Shown piece by piece: positions 1-7,807 of a stretch of 53,171 nt of DNA. Every line of letters starts with the position of its first letter. Position 1 is the first letter of the stretch. The DNA is from SIG607 sp045601805 (GTDB lineage Bacteria > Bacillota > Clostridia > Oscillospirales > Acutalibacteraceae). The notes beneath the pieces were generated by a model, which made no database searches, had not been told where the DNA came from, and saw only the letters and a program-made list of their open reading frames with translations. Position numbers and translations under genes: made by a program. Location: assembly GCA_045601805.1 (NCBI GenBank), contig JAZSAJ010000057.1, positions 1-53,171 of the forward strand, given 5' to 3'.

Positions 1-741
1 TTAAATTACTTAAAAAACGCTTTTAATTTAATTGAAAATTTGCAAGAAAAATTAGAAAACCGGGGCTTAAATTTTTCAATTAAAACTGTTTTGGAACCAA
101 TATTTTCTAAAGCAACTTCTTTTGTTTCTGGTGTTTTTGCAAACTTTGTTTCAAGTTTGCCGCAAACACTTATAAATGTACTTGTAATGCTTATTACAAG
201 CGTATATATTGCAAAAGATTTTAATAAAATTAAGTTGTTTTTAAAAGAATCGTTGCCAAAAAATTATATAAATTCACTAATTTTAATTAAAAAAATTGCA
301 CTAAATGACAGTATAGGAATGATAAAAAGTTATGTAATTATGGCATCTATTGCCTTTTTGATTATGTTTGTTTTCTTTTTGACTTTTGGTTTTAAATATG
401 CATTTTTTAAGGCAGTTTTAATTGCAATTATTGATATGTTACCGGTGCTTGGTGTTGGAACTGTTTTAGTACCGTATAGTATTATTTGCTTTTTTGACAA
501 TAAAATTAAAAACGCGGTATTACTGCTTGTGCTATACGCAATAATTACTGTAACAAGAAACGCTGTTCAACCAAAAGTTTTGGGAAAACAAACACAGGTA
601 CACCCAATGATTACTTTAATTTCGTTACTTGTTGGGTTAAAATTATTTGGCACAAAAGGGTTAATTTTAATGCCGTATATTGTGGTTGTTACCATTCATT
701 ATTTAAAAGAAAAATTTATCATAAACCGGCAAAATGCATAG
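1..741 (+). CDS. AI-2E/YtvI-type integral membrane protein, 5' end missing
   Basis: The reading frame is open to the left window edge, so the protein is truncated at its N-terminus; 246 codons remain. What is left is hydrophobic with several membrane spans and the layout of the C-terminal half of AI-2E family transporters: a span ending in the pattern DMLPVLGVGTVLVPYS, then a span, the conserved RNAVQPKVLGKQTQVHP loop, and a last pair of spans ending LMPYIVVV. That loop (R-N-x-x-x-P-K-x-x-G) is typical of the family. In spore formers the family includes YtvI, a sporulation membrane protein; that subfamily is an inference from the organism type. A TTG at 40 could be read as a start, but it would remove the N-terminal spans, so I read it as internal. 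The substrate is unknown. Confidence 0.85.
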   Translation, partial: LNYLKNAFNLIENLQEKLENRGLNFSIKTVLEPIFSKATSFVSGVFANFVSSLPQTLINVLVMLITSVYIAKDFNKIKLFLKESLPKNYINSLILIKKIALNDSIGMIKSYVIMASIAFLIMFVFFLTFGFKYAFFKAVLIAIIDMLPVLGVGTVLVPYSIICFFDNKIKNAVLLLVLYAIITVTRNAVQPKVLGKQTQVHPMITLISLLVGLKLFGTKGLILMPYIVVVTIHYLKEKFIINRQNA

Positions 742-749
742 TATATAAT

Positions 750-785
750 AGTCGCAAAAGCGACTAAAGTTACCGCATAAGCGGG
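750..785 (+). promoter_or_regulatory. two tandem small hairpins before the DUF3343 gene
   Basis: A 6-bp stem AGTCGC/GCGACT (750-755 with 760-765, loop AAAA) is followed by a 4-bp stem CCGC/GCGG (773-776 with 781-784, loop ATAA). The second stem covers part of the GGGAG ribosome binding site of the next gene. There is no T-run, so neither is a classical terminator. They could tune translation or mRNA processing; this is structure seen, function inferred. Confidence 0.35.
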
Positions 786-794
786 AGTGATAAT

Positions 795-1019
795 ATGAAA
801 GAATTTTCTGTTGCAGTGGGGACAGTTACCAATGCTTTAAAGGCAAAGGATTTACTAAAATCAAAAAAAATTTCTTCAAGTGTAGAAAGAATGAAACATG
901 GTTCTGAAAATTACGGATGTGGATATGCTGTTTTAATTAAAACGAATAATATAGAGTTTATTAAGAAACTTTTTATTGATAATAATATAAGAGTTTTAGC
1001 GGTAAATGAAGTAATTTAA
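795..1019 (+). CDS. DUF3343 family small protein (putative Se/S carrier-like)
   Basis: A 74-residue protein beginning with ATG behind GGGAGTG. The sequence matches the small DUF3343 family as I recall it: an N-terminal beta strand, an AxxAxxLLK helix, a central Y-G-C-G-Y motif (around residues 34-38) and a C-terminal helix with an INxVI-like end. The YGCGY cysteine is the only candidate functional thiol. Such proteins are annotated as putative Se/S carrier proteins and are often found beside cysteine desulfurase-like enzymes, and exactly that arrangement is present here: the next gene, on the same strand, is a class V aminotransferase. The likely job is accepting or handing over a persulfide or selenide, but this rests on context rather than on proof in the sequence. 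Confidence 0.7.
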   Translation: MKEFSVAVGTVTNALKAKDLLKSKKISSSVERMKHGSENYGCGYAVLIKTNNIEFIKKLFIDNNIRVLAVNEVI

Positions 1020-1022
1020 CAC

Positions 1023-1065
1023 ACGGGCAAGGGCAGGCGAATTGCGTGTCCATGCCCGTTTTTTA
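1023..1065 (+). terminator. possible terminator/attenuator between the DUF3343 gene and the desulfurase
   Basis: ACGGGCA (1023-1029) pairs with TGCCCGT (1053-1059) and is followed directly by a run of T. The 23-base loop is long for a simple terminator, so this may be a partial-readthrough attenuator; the desulfurase ribosome binding site (GGAGGTG) lies immediately after the T-run. Confidence 0.45.
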
Positions 1066-1078
1066 CGGAGGTGAAAAA

Positions 1079-2203
1079 ATGATATATTTAGACAACGCCG
1101 CAACAACAAATATGAAGCCGAAAGCCGTTGTAAACGCCGTAAATAATGCATTGTTGAATTACGGCACTAATGTTGGTAGGGGCGGACATTCCTTGGCAAT
1201 TTCGGCTGGCGAAAAAGTTTATAATACGCGTAAAAAAGCAGCAGATTTTTTTGGGCTTTCAGACCCTGCAGGTGTAGTTTTTACGCCAAATTGCACCTAT
1301 TCAATTAACTGCGTGTTAAAAGGGAAATTGGGGTATTCAGACGAGGTTTTAATTTCAAATTTAGAACACAATGCCGTTTTACGCCCTTGTCATAAATTAA
1401 AAGAAAAAGGCGTAAAGTATAAATTTTTTGATGCTTTTGCAACTGATATTGAAGACGAACTAAACAGTAAGATTACACAGAATACAAAAATGATTTTTTG
1501 CACCCATGCTTCTAATGTTTGCGGAAAGGTTTTGCCAATAAAAAACATTGGTAAATTTTGCAAAAACAACGGTTTGCTTTTTGGTGTAGATTGCGCGCAA
1601 ACTGCAGGTGTTTTGTCAATTTCAATGGAAGAAATGAACATTGATTTTTTGTGTGTGGCTCCTCATAAAGGGTTATATGCGCCAATGGGTACAGGGCTTT
1701 TACTATGTAGAAAAAACATAGAAAACACATTGGTACAAGGCGGAACAGGGGTTAATTCTTTAGAACTTTTTCAGCCAAGCGAACTGCCAGAACGCTTAGA
1801 AAGCGGAACACTAAATTTACCGGGAATTTTTGGCGTATATGAAGGTATTAAATTTGTTGAAAATAAAGGCATTTTAAATATTCACAAACAAGAAACTTTG
1901 CTTACCAATTATTTAAAAAACAACCTAAAATCAATGAAATTTGTTAAAGGTTTTTGGTTTAGTGGAGAAAGTGTTCCGGTTGTTTCATTTGTGATAGAAA
2001 ATAAAGATTGTGAAGATGTTGCAAGTAAACTTAATAAAAGAAAAATTGCTGTTAGAGCTGGTTTTCATTGTTCGCCAATAGCACACAAAACAATAGGAAG
2101 TTTAAGTAGCGGTACAGTAAGGGTTTCACCGTCTGTTTTTAACACAAAACAAGAAATGGATTATTTTCTTAATTCTTTGGAATTTGTTATCAAAAAAATA
2201 TAA
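1079..2203 (+). CDS. cysteine desulfurase family protein (class V aminotransferase)
   Basis: A PLP enzyme of 374 residues. I place the start at the ATG at 1079 because it follows GGAGGTG and gives the family N-terminus MIYLDNAATT; a longer frame from 1046 would start inside the upstream hairpin. Visible motifs: the N-terminal LDNAATT; SNLEHNAVLRP with the PLP-stacking histidine; HASNVCG; FGVDCAQTAG; the PLP lysine in APHKG (about K197); and the catalytic cysteine loop RAGFHCSPIAHKT (about Cys331) followed by GTVRVSPSVFNT. This is the cysteine desulfurase-like group found in Firmicutes beside DUF3343 proteins, rather than housekeeping IscS or SufS. The expected reaction is abstraction of sulfur (or selenium) from cysteine as an enzyme persulfide. 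A role in selenium or molybdenum-enzyme maturation is possible but nothing else here supports it. Confidence 0.88.
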   Translation: MIYLDNAATTNMKPKAVVNAVNNALLNYGTNVGRGGHSLAISAGEKVYNTRKKAADFFGLSDPAGVVFTPNCTYSINCVLKGKLGYSDEVLISNLEHNAVLRPCHKLKEKGVKYKFFDAFATDIEDELNSKITQNTKMIFCTHASNVCGKVLPIKNIGKFCKNNGLLFGVDCAQTAGVLSISMEEMNIDFLCVAPHKGLYAPMGTGLLLCRKNIENTLVQGGTGVNSLELFQPSELPERLESGTLNLPGIFGVYEGIKFVENKGILNIHKQETLLTNYLKNNLKSMKFVKGFWFSGESVPVVSFVIENKDCEDVASKLNKRKIAVRAGFHCSPIAHKTIGSLSSGTVRVSPSVFNTKQEMDYFLNSLEFVIKKI

Positions 2204-2221
2204 AATTATGCGTTTTTTCTA

Positions 2222-2250
2222 TTGCATATATATAAATATTATGATAATAT
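2222..2250 (+). promoter_or_regulatory. candidate sigma-A promoter for cdaA
   Basis: TTGCAT (2222-2227), 17-bp spacer, TAATAT (2245-2250), about 30 bases before the cdaA start. It is a weak but properly spaced match in an AT-rich gap, so chance is not excluded. Confidence 0.45.
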
Positions 2251-2280
2251 AGAAATAAGATAACGAAAGGGAATGATTCC

Positions 2281-3180
2281 GTGGAAAATATTTTTAATGC
2301 GCTATATACACTTTGGAATCAAATAATTTTTGCCTTTTCAAACTTTGGATTATCGGATATTTTTGATATTGCTATAATTGCGTTCATTGTTTATAAGGCA
2401 ATTAGATTTCTTGAAGAAAGCAGAGCAGGTCAACTTGTAAAAGGGCTTGTTCTTTTGTTGCTTGCATATTTGTGCTCTATTTGGTTCCGTTTAGATACTG
2501 TTCATTGGCTGCTTTCAAAAATGGTAGATTGGCTTGTTTTGGCTTTGGCAGTTATTTTTCAACCCGAACTTCGCCGTATGCTTGAAAGAATTGGTCGCAG
2601 TAACTTTAGCCGTTTTGGCAGATATTCTGCTGAAGACGATGAAAAAATCAAACGCTGTATTGATAGCGTTTCGGTTGCTGTTAAAAATATGCAAGAGCAA
2701 AAAATTGGCGCATTAATTGTTTTTGAAAGAACAACTCAACTTGGTGATATTATTAACACGGGAACATTAATAAACGCCGACACATCTTCGCAAATGGTTG
2801 GCAATATTTTCTTTCCTAAATCTCCCTTGCACGATGGTGCTTTAATTGTTAGAGACAGTAAGCTTATAGCCGCCGGTTGCATTTTGCCGCTTACTTCTAA
2901 CCCTGATTTAAGTTCGCAACTTGGCACACGCCACCGTGCTGCTATTGGCATGAGTGAAGTTTCCGATGCTGTTATCGTTGTTGTTTCCGAAGAAACGGGT
3001 ATGATTTCTCTTGTTCATAACGGCCATATTGAACGCGGTTATACTATTATTCGTTTAAGGGAAGAACTTTATTCTTATATGATGGAAACTGCAAAGGATA
3101 GCGATAATTCATTGTTTGGTAAGATTAAAAATTCTATTAACTCCTTTAAAAACTTTAAGTCAAAGGAGGAAAAGAAATGA
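2281..3180 (+). CDS. cdaA: diadenylate cyclase CdaA
   Basis: A 299-residue membrane enzyme that condenses two ATP into cyclic di-AMP, the signal for potassium, osmolyte and cell wall control. The N-terminus carries three predicted membrane helices (about residues 15-90). The DAC (DisA_N) domain follows, with the catalytic DGA motif in LHDGALIV (about residues 183-190) and the RHR motif in GTRHRAAIG (about 217). Start codon is GTG, chosen because AAAGGG lies 9 bases upstream and the nearby ATG at 2273 is in another frame. The stop overlaps the start of the next gene (ATGA), the CdaA-CdaR pairing usual in Firmicutes. The common third member glmM is not here. Confidence 0.95.
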   Translation: MENIFNALYTLWNQIIFAFSNFGLSDIFDIAIIAFIVYKAIRFLEESRAGQLVKGLVLLLLAYLCSIWFRLDTVHWLLSKMVDWLVLALAVIFQPELRRMLERIGRSNFSRFGRYSAEDDEKIKRCIDSVSVAVKNMQEQKIGALIVFERTTQLGDIINTGTLINADTSSQMVGNIFFPKSPLHDGALIVRDSKLIAAGCILPLTSNPDLSSQLGTRHRAAIGMSEVSDAVIVVVSEETGMISLVHNGHIERGYTIIRLREELYSYMMETAKDSDNSLFGKIKNSINSFKNFKSKEEKK

Positions 3181-4445
3181 ATAAAATAAATGTCTTTGTT
3201 AAAAAACTGCTTTCTGAAAAACGCTTTGTTGTTGCAATTTCGGTGGCGATTGCCTTTATTTTTTGGATGATTATAACCATTGACCAAAACCCAACTCGCC
3301 AAAAAACATTAAGCAATGTAACTCTTAATGTTGATGTTTCTTCTTCGGCGGCAGGTAACTTGGGGCTTGATGTTGTTAATAAAGATTTTGCAAAATATGC
3401 AACCGTTACCGTTGAAGGCCCTAATTATATTGTTTCTTCTCTTAAAAGCGGTGATGTTTCTGTTTTTGCCGATTTAAGCGATGTAACAGAACCCGGCACA
3501 AAAACGGTAACACTTAAGGCACAACGCGAAGGGAACACCTCTGGTTACAGTATTATTAGCGTTTCGCCTGCAACTTTAGAATTAACATTTGACTATTTCC
3601 AAACAAGTGAGTTTGTTGTTGAACCTAAGGCCGATGGTATTAAAGCGGTGTCCGGCTTAATTGTTGATACACCAATTATTAATTCGTTGCCCGATTCAAA
3701 AATTTCTATTCGCGGTCCAAAAAAAGAAGTAGATATTATTGACAGGGTTGTTGCTACTGTTAATAAATCGGAAATTTTAGATGCATCTAAAAGTTACGAT
3801 GCAAACATTGTTGTTTACGATGTTGACGGTAATGTTCTTGATAATAAGAATTTAGAATTTTCAGCAAACGATTTAAAGGTTACTGTACCGATTTGCAAAC
3901 AAAAAGTTTTAACGGTTGTTCCAACCTTTGTTAATGAAACTTTTGAGGGTATGGGTAAAACACTTGTTAAAAATCTTTCGGTTAATAAGGTTACCGTTAT
4001 TGGCCCTGCTGAATCTATTGATAACATTCAGTTTGCTGAACTTGCTGCAATTGATTTAACAAATGCAACGCCGAATAAGCGTATTTTTGATGTTGCGCTG
4101 TCGCTTCCCGATGGAATTCGCAGTGTTGATAATATTACCAGTGTTACGGTTGAACTTGGTATTGCTAACTATAAAACAAAAAACATTAAAATAGGCGCAA
4201 ACACTATTACCTTTAAAAATCTTGACCCGTCGCTTTCAGCACAGGTTACTTCGGGCGAGTTTTTGCTAACGCTTTGCGGCCAGTTACGAACTCTTAATAA
4301 TTTAACCTATAAGAATGTTTCAGTTGAAGTGGATTTATCCGGAAAAACTGCCGGAACTTACACAATTGCGCCAATTGTTAAGGTTAATACAAATTCACCT
4401 GTTTGGCAGGTTGGTTCGCTTACGGTAACGGTTGAAATTAAATAA
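3177..4445 (+). CDS. cdaR: CdaR, YbbR-domain regulator of CdaA
   Basis: A 422-residue protein translated from an ATG overlapping the cdaA stop by four bases. One N-terminal membrane helix (about residues 17-35) is followed by an extracytoplasmic region of repeated YbbR-type domains, each beta-rich and containing the recurring pattern of hydrophobic residue, P, then a V-x-V-x-G-P turn (VTVEGPNYIV, ISIRGPKKEVD, VTVIGPAESID). In this family the outer domains modulate the activity of the cyclase next door through the membrane. The sequence shows about four such repeats. A hairpin terminator follows directly, closing a two-gene operon. Confidence 0.92.
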   Translation: MNKINVFVKKLLSEKRFVVAISVAIAFIFWMIITIDQNPTRQKTLSNVTLNVDVSSSAAGNLGLDVVNKDFAKYATVTVEGPNYIVSSLKSGDVSVFADLSDVTEPGTKTVTLKAQREGNTSGYSIISVSPATLELTFDYFQTSEFVVEPKADGIKAVSGLIVDTPIINSLPDSKISIRGPKKEVDIIDRVVATVNKSEILDASKSYDANIVVYDVDGNVLDNKNLEFSANDLKVTVPICKQKVLTVVPTFVNETFEGMGKTLVKNLSVNKVTVIGPAESIDNIQFAELAAIDLTNATPNKRIFDVALSLPDGIRSVDNITSVTVELGIANYKTKNIKIGANTITFKNLDPSLSAQVTSGEFLLTLCGQLRTLNNLTYKNVSVEVDLSGKTAGTYTIAPIVKVNTNSPVWQVGSLTVTVEIK

Positions 4446-4450
4446 TAGCA

Positions 4451-4475
4451 AAGGGCTTCAGCGAAGCCTTTTGTC
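4451..4475 (+). terminator. terminator after cdaR
   Basis: GGCTTC (4454-4459) pairs with GAAGCC (4463-4468) over loop AGC; flanking AAG/TTT extends it to 9 bp with one G-T pair, and T residues follow. Confidence 0.75.
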
Positions 4476-4499
4476 ATTTTTATATTGGTTGCATAATAT
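4471..4499 (+). promoter_or_regulatory. candidate promoter of the recD2 operon
   Basis: TTGTCA (4471-4476), 17-bp spacer, TAATAT (4494-4499), starting in the T-run of the preceding terminator. The match is moderate. Confidence 0.45.
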
Positions 4500-4516
4500 A
4501 AAATGAGGTGTTTTAT

Positions 4517-4837
4517 ATGTATGCAGTTTTTGCGGTAATTTTTTTGTTGGCATTGTTTTCGTGTGCTGTAAGCGGAATTATGGGAAGGATTTGGTTGTTG
4601 TTTTTTAAGCCCAAAAAACGCAAAAAAGCATTTTCTATTGTTTACTTAGATTCAATAGATGACGAAAAACAAATGTTATATTATTGCGAAAAATTAAAGT
4701 GGTACGGAAAGTTTTTTGCCGATACACTTGTGTTTGTGTATAGCGAAAAATGTTCACCTTATTTAAAGAATTTAGCCAATAAGAACGATAATGTTATTTA
4801 TTGCTCTGTTAGTGAATTAATGGAATTTTTAAAATGA
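4517..4837 (+). CDS. small membrane-anchored protein of unknown function
   Basis: A 106-residue protein; ATG at 4517 is preferred over the GTG at 4508 because that GTG is part of the GAGGTG ribosome binding site. One N-terminal membrane helix (about residues 2-28) is followed by a basic KPKKRKK stretch (stop-transfer, cytosolic) and a soluble domain of about 70 residues with alternating strands and helices (AFSIVYLDS, DTLVFVYSE, DNVIYCSVSELMEFL). That soluble part looks like a small alpha/beta fold with two cysteines. I do not recognise the family. It sits 11 bases before recD2 and is probably co-transcribed and translationally linked with it. Confidence 0.65.
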   Translation: MYAVFAVIFLLALFSCAVSGIMGRIWLLFFKPKKRKKAFSIVYLDSIDDEKQMLYYCEKLKWYGKFFADTLVFVYSEKCSPYLKNLANKNDNVIYCSVSELMEFLK

Positions 4838-4848
4838 AAGGAACCGTT

Positions 4849-7059
4849 ATGAACGAAATGAATAACAACGAAACCTTAAACGGTATTGTTGTAAAAATTA
4901 CATATCAAAACATTCAAAACGGTTATACGGTTGCCGTTTTAGAAACAAAAACCGAAGAAATAACGGTTGTAGGTAATATGCCTTTTGTTGAAGAGGGCGA
5001 TAATTTAACTATTGTTGGTGAATATACTTTTCACAGTCAATACGGCAGGCAGTTTGCAGTTAGTTATTTTGAAAAAACATTTCCAAGCGATTCGGCTTCT
5101 ATTCTTCGCTATTTAAGTTCGGGCGCAATAAAAGGCGTTGGCCCTGCAACCGCAAAAAACCTTGTTGAATGTTTTAAAGAAGACACACTATATATAATTG
5201 AAAACAACCCCGAAGAATTAACAAAAGTTAAGGGCATATCAAAAGACCGCGCAATTTCTATAAGTGAAAATTTTAAACGCCAATTTGGTATAAGAGATGT
5301 TATGCTTTTGCTTTCTAAATATAATTTTTCAACCGAAGAAACAATGAAAGTTTACAGTGTTTACGGTAACGAATCGGTTGATTTAATTAGAAAAAATCCT
5401 TATATTCTTTGCGATGATAGGGTTGATTTTTCCTTTGAAAAGGTTGAAGATATTGCGGCTGAATTTAATATTCCCGCGGACGATTATTTAAGGGTTAAAA
5501 GCGGTATAGAATATGTTTTAAAGAAAAATCTTCTTAATGGCCATACCTGTGTTCCCAATAAAAAACTGTGCGAAGTTGCTTCTAAACTTTTGGAAGTATC
5601 TATAGAAACTGTTGAAAAAGTTATTGAGTTAATGGAAAACAGTTTTTTGCTTGATTACGAAGAATTTAACGGAACCGAGTATAACGCTTTGCCAAAATAT
5701 TTTTCGGCAGAAAGATATAGTGCTGCACGGTTGTTGTCGTTAAAGGAGTTTTCTGATTCACATATAACAGTTAGCCAAAAAGAAATTGATTATGTTGAAA
5801 AAAATATGGGAATTACCTTTGATACCGCACAACGCGAAGCAATAAATTCGGCGATTAGTAATTCTGTATATATTCTTACGGGCGGCCCCGGTACCGGTAA
5901 AACAACAACTTTAAAAGCAATTATTGAACTTTTTGAGTTTCGTGAAATGAATGTTGTTCTTGCTGCACCAACGGGCAGGGCAGCCAAAAGAATGAGTGAA
6001 CTTACCGGCCGCAGCGCAAAAACTTTACATAGACTTTTAGAAGCAACACATACACCGAATTCGTTAGAAATTTGTTTTAACCGCGATGAAGAAAATCCAC
6101 TTGAATGTGATGTTTTAATTATTGATGAAGTTTCTATGGTTGATTGTCTTTTGCTTGGAAGCACATTAAGGGCAATAAAAAACGGTTGTAAAATTATTTT
6201 TGTTGGTGATATTGACCAGTTGCCGAGTGTATCGGCAGGTAATGTTTTAAGTGATTTAATTGAAAGCAATTGTTTTGCTTTTACTCGCTTAAACCGTGTG
6301 TTCCGCCAAGCAAAAGAAAGTGAAATAATAAATTATGCTCATTCGGTTATTAAAGGCGAAGATTATACTTTTAAAACCGAGAACAGCGATTTGTTTTTTA
6401 TTGAAAGAAATAATGAACAGTCTGCCTTGCAAACAATTAAAAATCTTTGCACCAAAAAGTTACCCGAAACATTTGGGTTTAATTCTCTTAATGATATTCA
6501 AGTGCTTTGTCCGTCGCGCATTATGGCTCTTGGAACGGCAAATATCAACGATATTTTGCAAAACGAACTTAATCCCCAAACCAAAAAGAACGGCGGTATG
6601 TATTTTAAGGGCATAAATTATCGTATTGGCGATAAAGTTATGCAAATTAAAAATAATTATGATATTGAGTATAAAGCCGATAACGGTAAAAGCGGTACCG
6701 GTGTTTTTAATGGCGATATTGGTGTAATTGAATCTATAGATTATAAAACCGACACATTAAAAATTCGCTTTGATGATAAACTTTGCACATACAAGCGCGA
6801 TGAACTTGTACAACTTGAAATGGCTTATGCGGTTACTGTTCACAAAAGTCAAGGCAGCGAGTTTGATTGCGTAATTATTCCGTTGTTAAATGTACCAAAA
6901 AAACTTTGTTACAGAAATTTGCTTTATACTGCGGTTACGCGTGCAAAAAAACTGCTAATTTTAGTAGGGAACAAAACGGTAGCTAAAGAATTTGTTGCAA
7001 ATGATAAAAAAACTCTTAGATACACTTTGCTTAAATATTTTTTGTGGGAAGATAAATAA
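4849..7059 (+). CDS. recD2: RecD2-type ATP-dependent DNA helicase
   Basis: A 736-residue superfamily 1B helicase that unwinds DNA 5'-3' in repair and fork processing, acting without RecBC. Start at 4849 is preferred since AAAGGA lies 6-7 bases before it; an in-frame ATG at 4834 overlapping the previous stop is the alternative. Domain order: N-terminal OB-like region (about 10-80), helix-hairpin-helix repeats (GAIKGVGPATAKNL and VKGISKDRA), Walker A GGPGTGKTTT (about residues 345-354), Walker B region LIIDEVSMVD, motif III GDIDQLPSV, the R-containing LNRVFRQ motif, and the C-terminal AVTVHKSQGSEFD and LYTAVTRAK motifs. Length is typical for RecD2 without RecB/C partners. The stop overlaps the next start by one base. 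Confidence 0.95.
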   Translation: MNEMNNNETLNGIVVKITYQNIQNGYTVAVLETKTEEITVVGNMPFVEEGDNLTIVGEYTFHSQYGRQFAVSYFEKTFPSDSASILRYLSSGAIKGVGPATAKNLVECFKEDTLYIIENNPEELTKVKGISKDRAISISENFKRQFGIRDVMLLLSKYNFSTEETMKVYSVYGNESVDLIRKNPYILCDDRVDFSFEKVEDIAAEFNIPADDYLRVKSGIEYVLKKNLLNGHTCVPNKKLCEVASKLLEVSIETVEKVIELMENSFLLDYEEFNGTEYNALPKYFSAERYSAARLLSLKEFSDSHITVSQKEIDYVEKNMGITFDTAQREAINSAISNSVYILTGGPGTGKTTTLKAIIELFEFREMNVVLAAPTGRAAKRMSELTGRSAKTLHRLLEATHTPNSLEICFNRDEENPLECDVLIIDEVSMVDCLLLGSTLRAIKNGCKIIFVGDIDQLPSVSAGNVLSDLIESNCFAFTRLNRVFRQAKESEIINYAHSVIKGEDYTFKTENSDLFFIERNNEQSALQTIKNLCTKKLPETFGFNSLNDIQVLCPSRIMALGTANINDILQNELNPQTKKNGGMYFKGINYRIGDKVMQIKNNYDIEYKADNGKSGTGVFNGDIGVIESIDYKTDTLKIRFDDKLCTYKRDELVQLEMAYAVTVHKSQGSEFDCVIIPLLNVPKKLCYRNLLYTAVTRAKKLLILVGNKTVAKEFVANDKKTLRYTLLKYFLWEDK

Positions 7060-7784
7060 TGGGTTTATTTAAAGAAGCAATAAACACAATTTTTGATACC
7101 GTTGTTCCAAGCCATTGTTTTGCTTGCAATAAGATTTTGACTGATGGAAAAATACTTTGTAGTGAATGTTATAAGCAAATTGAATGTTTGCCGCAAAAGG
7201 TTTGTAATGCTTGTGGAAACGCTAAAAATAATTGTGAATGTATTGATAATGTTTATCATTTTGTGGGCGTTTGTTCTCCTTTTTACAATAAAGGGGTTGC
7301 ACAAAGGGGAATTTATTCTTTAAAGTTTAGCAATAAGCCAATGATAGCAGATTTTTTTGCTGCTTTTATGAAAGAAACTGTGTTAAATAGGTTTTCAGAC
7401 ATTAACTTTGATTTTGTGTGCGCTGTTCCAATGAAACCTTGGCATAAAATTATAAGGAATTATAATCATGCTGAACTTTTAGGGGTAAAAATAGCAAGTG
7501 AATTGGGCCTTAAATATCGCGATGATGTTTTAATAAAAAGGTCTTTTGCTAAAATTCAGCACAAAGTAAAAGGCGTTATGTCGCGTTATGAAAATGCTTA
7601 TAAAAACTACGGTTTTAAGAAAAAACTAAATGGTGAAACTGTGCTTTTGGTAGATGATATTAAAACAACCGGCGCTTCGCTTGAAGCGTGTGCAAAAGCG
7701 CTTTTGTATGCAGGCGCAAACGAAGTGTATTGTGTAACTGCATTGATTACCGATAAAACAGTTGAAAAAAAGAAGGAAATTTAA
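7059..7784 (+). CDS. ComFC-like phosphoribosyltransferase domain protein
   Basis: A 241-residue member of the ComF/GntX family. The N-terminus carries a zinc-binding set of cysteines in CxxC pairs (CFACNK, CSEC, CNACGN and CEC, residues about 21-60). The type I phosphoribosyltransferase domain follows, with the family segment PMKPWHKIIRNYNHAELL and the PRPP loop VLLVDDIKTTGAS (about residues 192-204). In competent bacteria ComFC helps import or process single-stranded DNA; in non-competent ones the role is unclear. It overlaps recD2 by one base, and dprA and a ComEC-type domain also occur in this window, so a DNA-uptake link is possible but is not shown. Confidence 0.88.
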   Translation: MGLFKEAINTIFDTVVPSHCFACNKILTDGKILCSECYKQIECLPQKVCNACGNAKNNCECIDNVYHFVGVCSPFYNKGVAQRGIYSLKFSNKPMIADFFAAFMKETVLNRFSDINFDFVCAVPMKPWHKIIRNYNHAELLGVKIASELGLKYRDDVLIKRSFAKIQHKVKGVMSRYENAYKNYGFKKKLNGETVLLVDDIKTTGASLEACAKALLYAGANEVYCVTALITDKTVEKKKEI

Positions 7785-7807
7785 TATAATATTGGTGGTG
7801 ATAAAAA

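Noticed and set aside
1046..1078. Longer N-terminus of the desulfurase from ATG 1046
   Set aside because: It would be encoded inside the hairpin and T-run; the ATG at 1079 has the ribosome binding site and the family start.
5790..6269. Minus-strand open frame of 159 codons opposite recD2
   Set aside because: It lies wholly across the helicase core whose motifs are intact on the plus strand; the protein is low-complexity Ser/Leu/Ile with no family pattern and no ribosome binding site.
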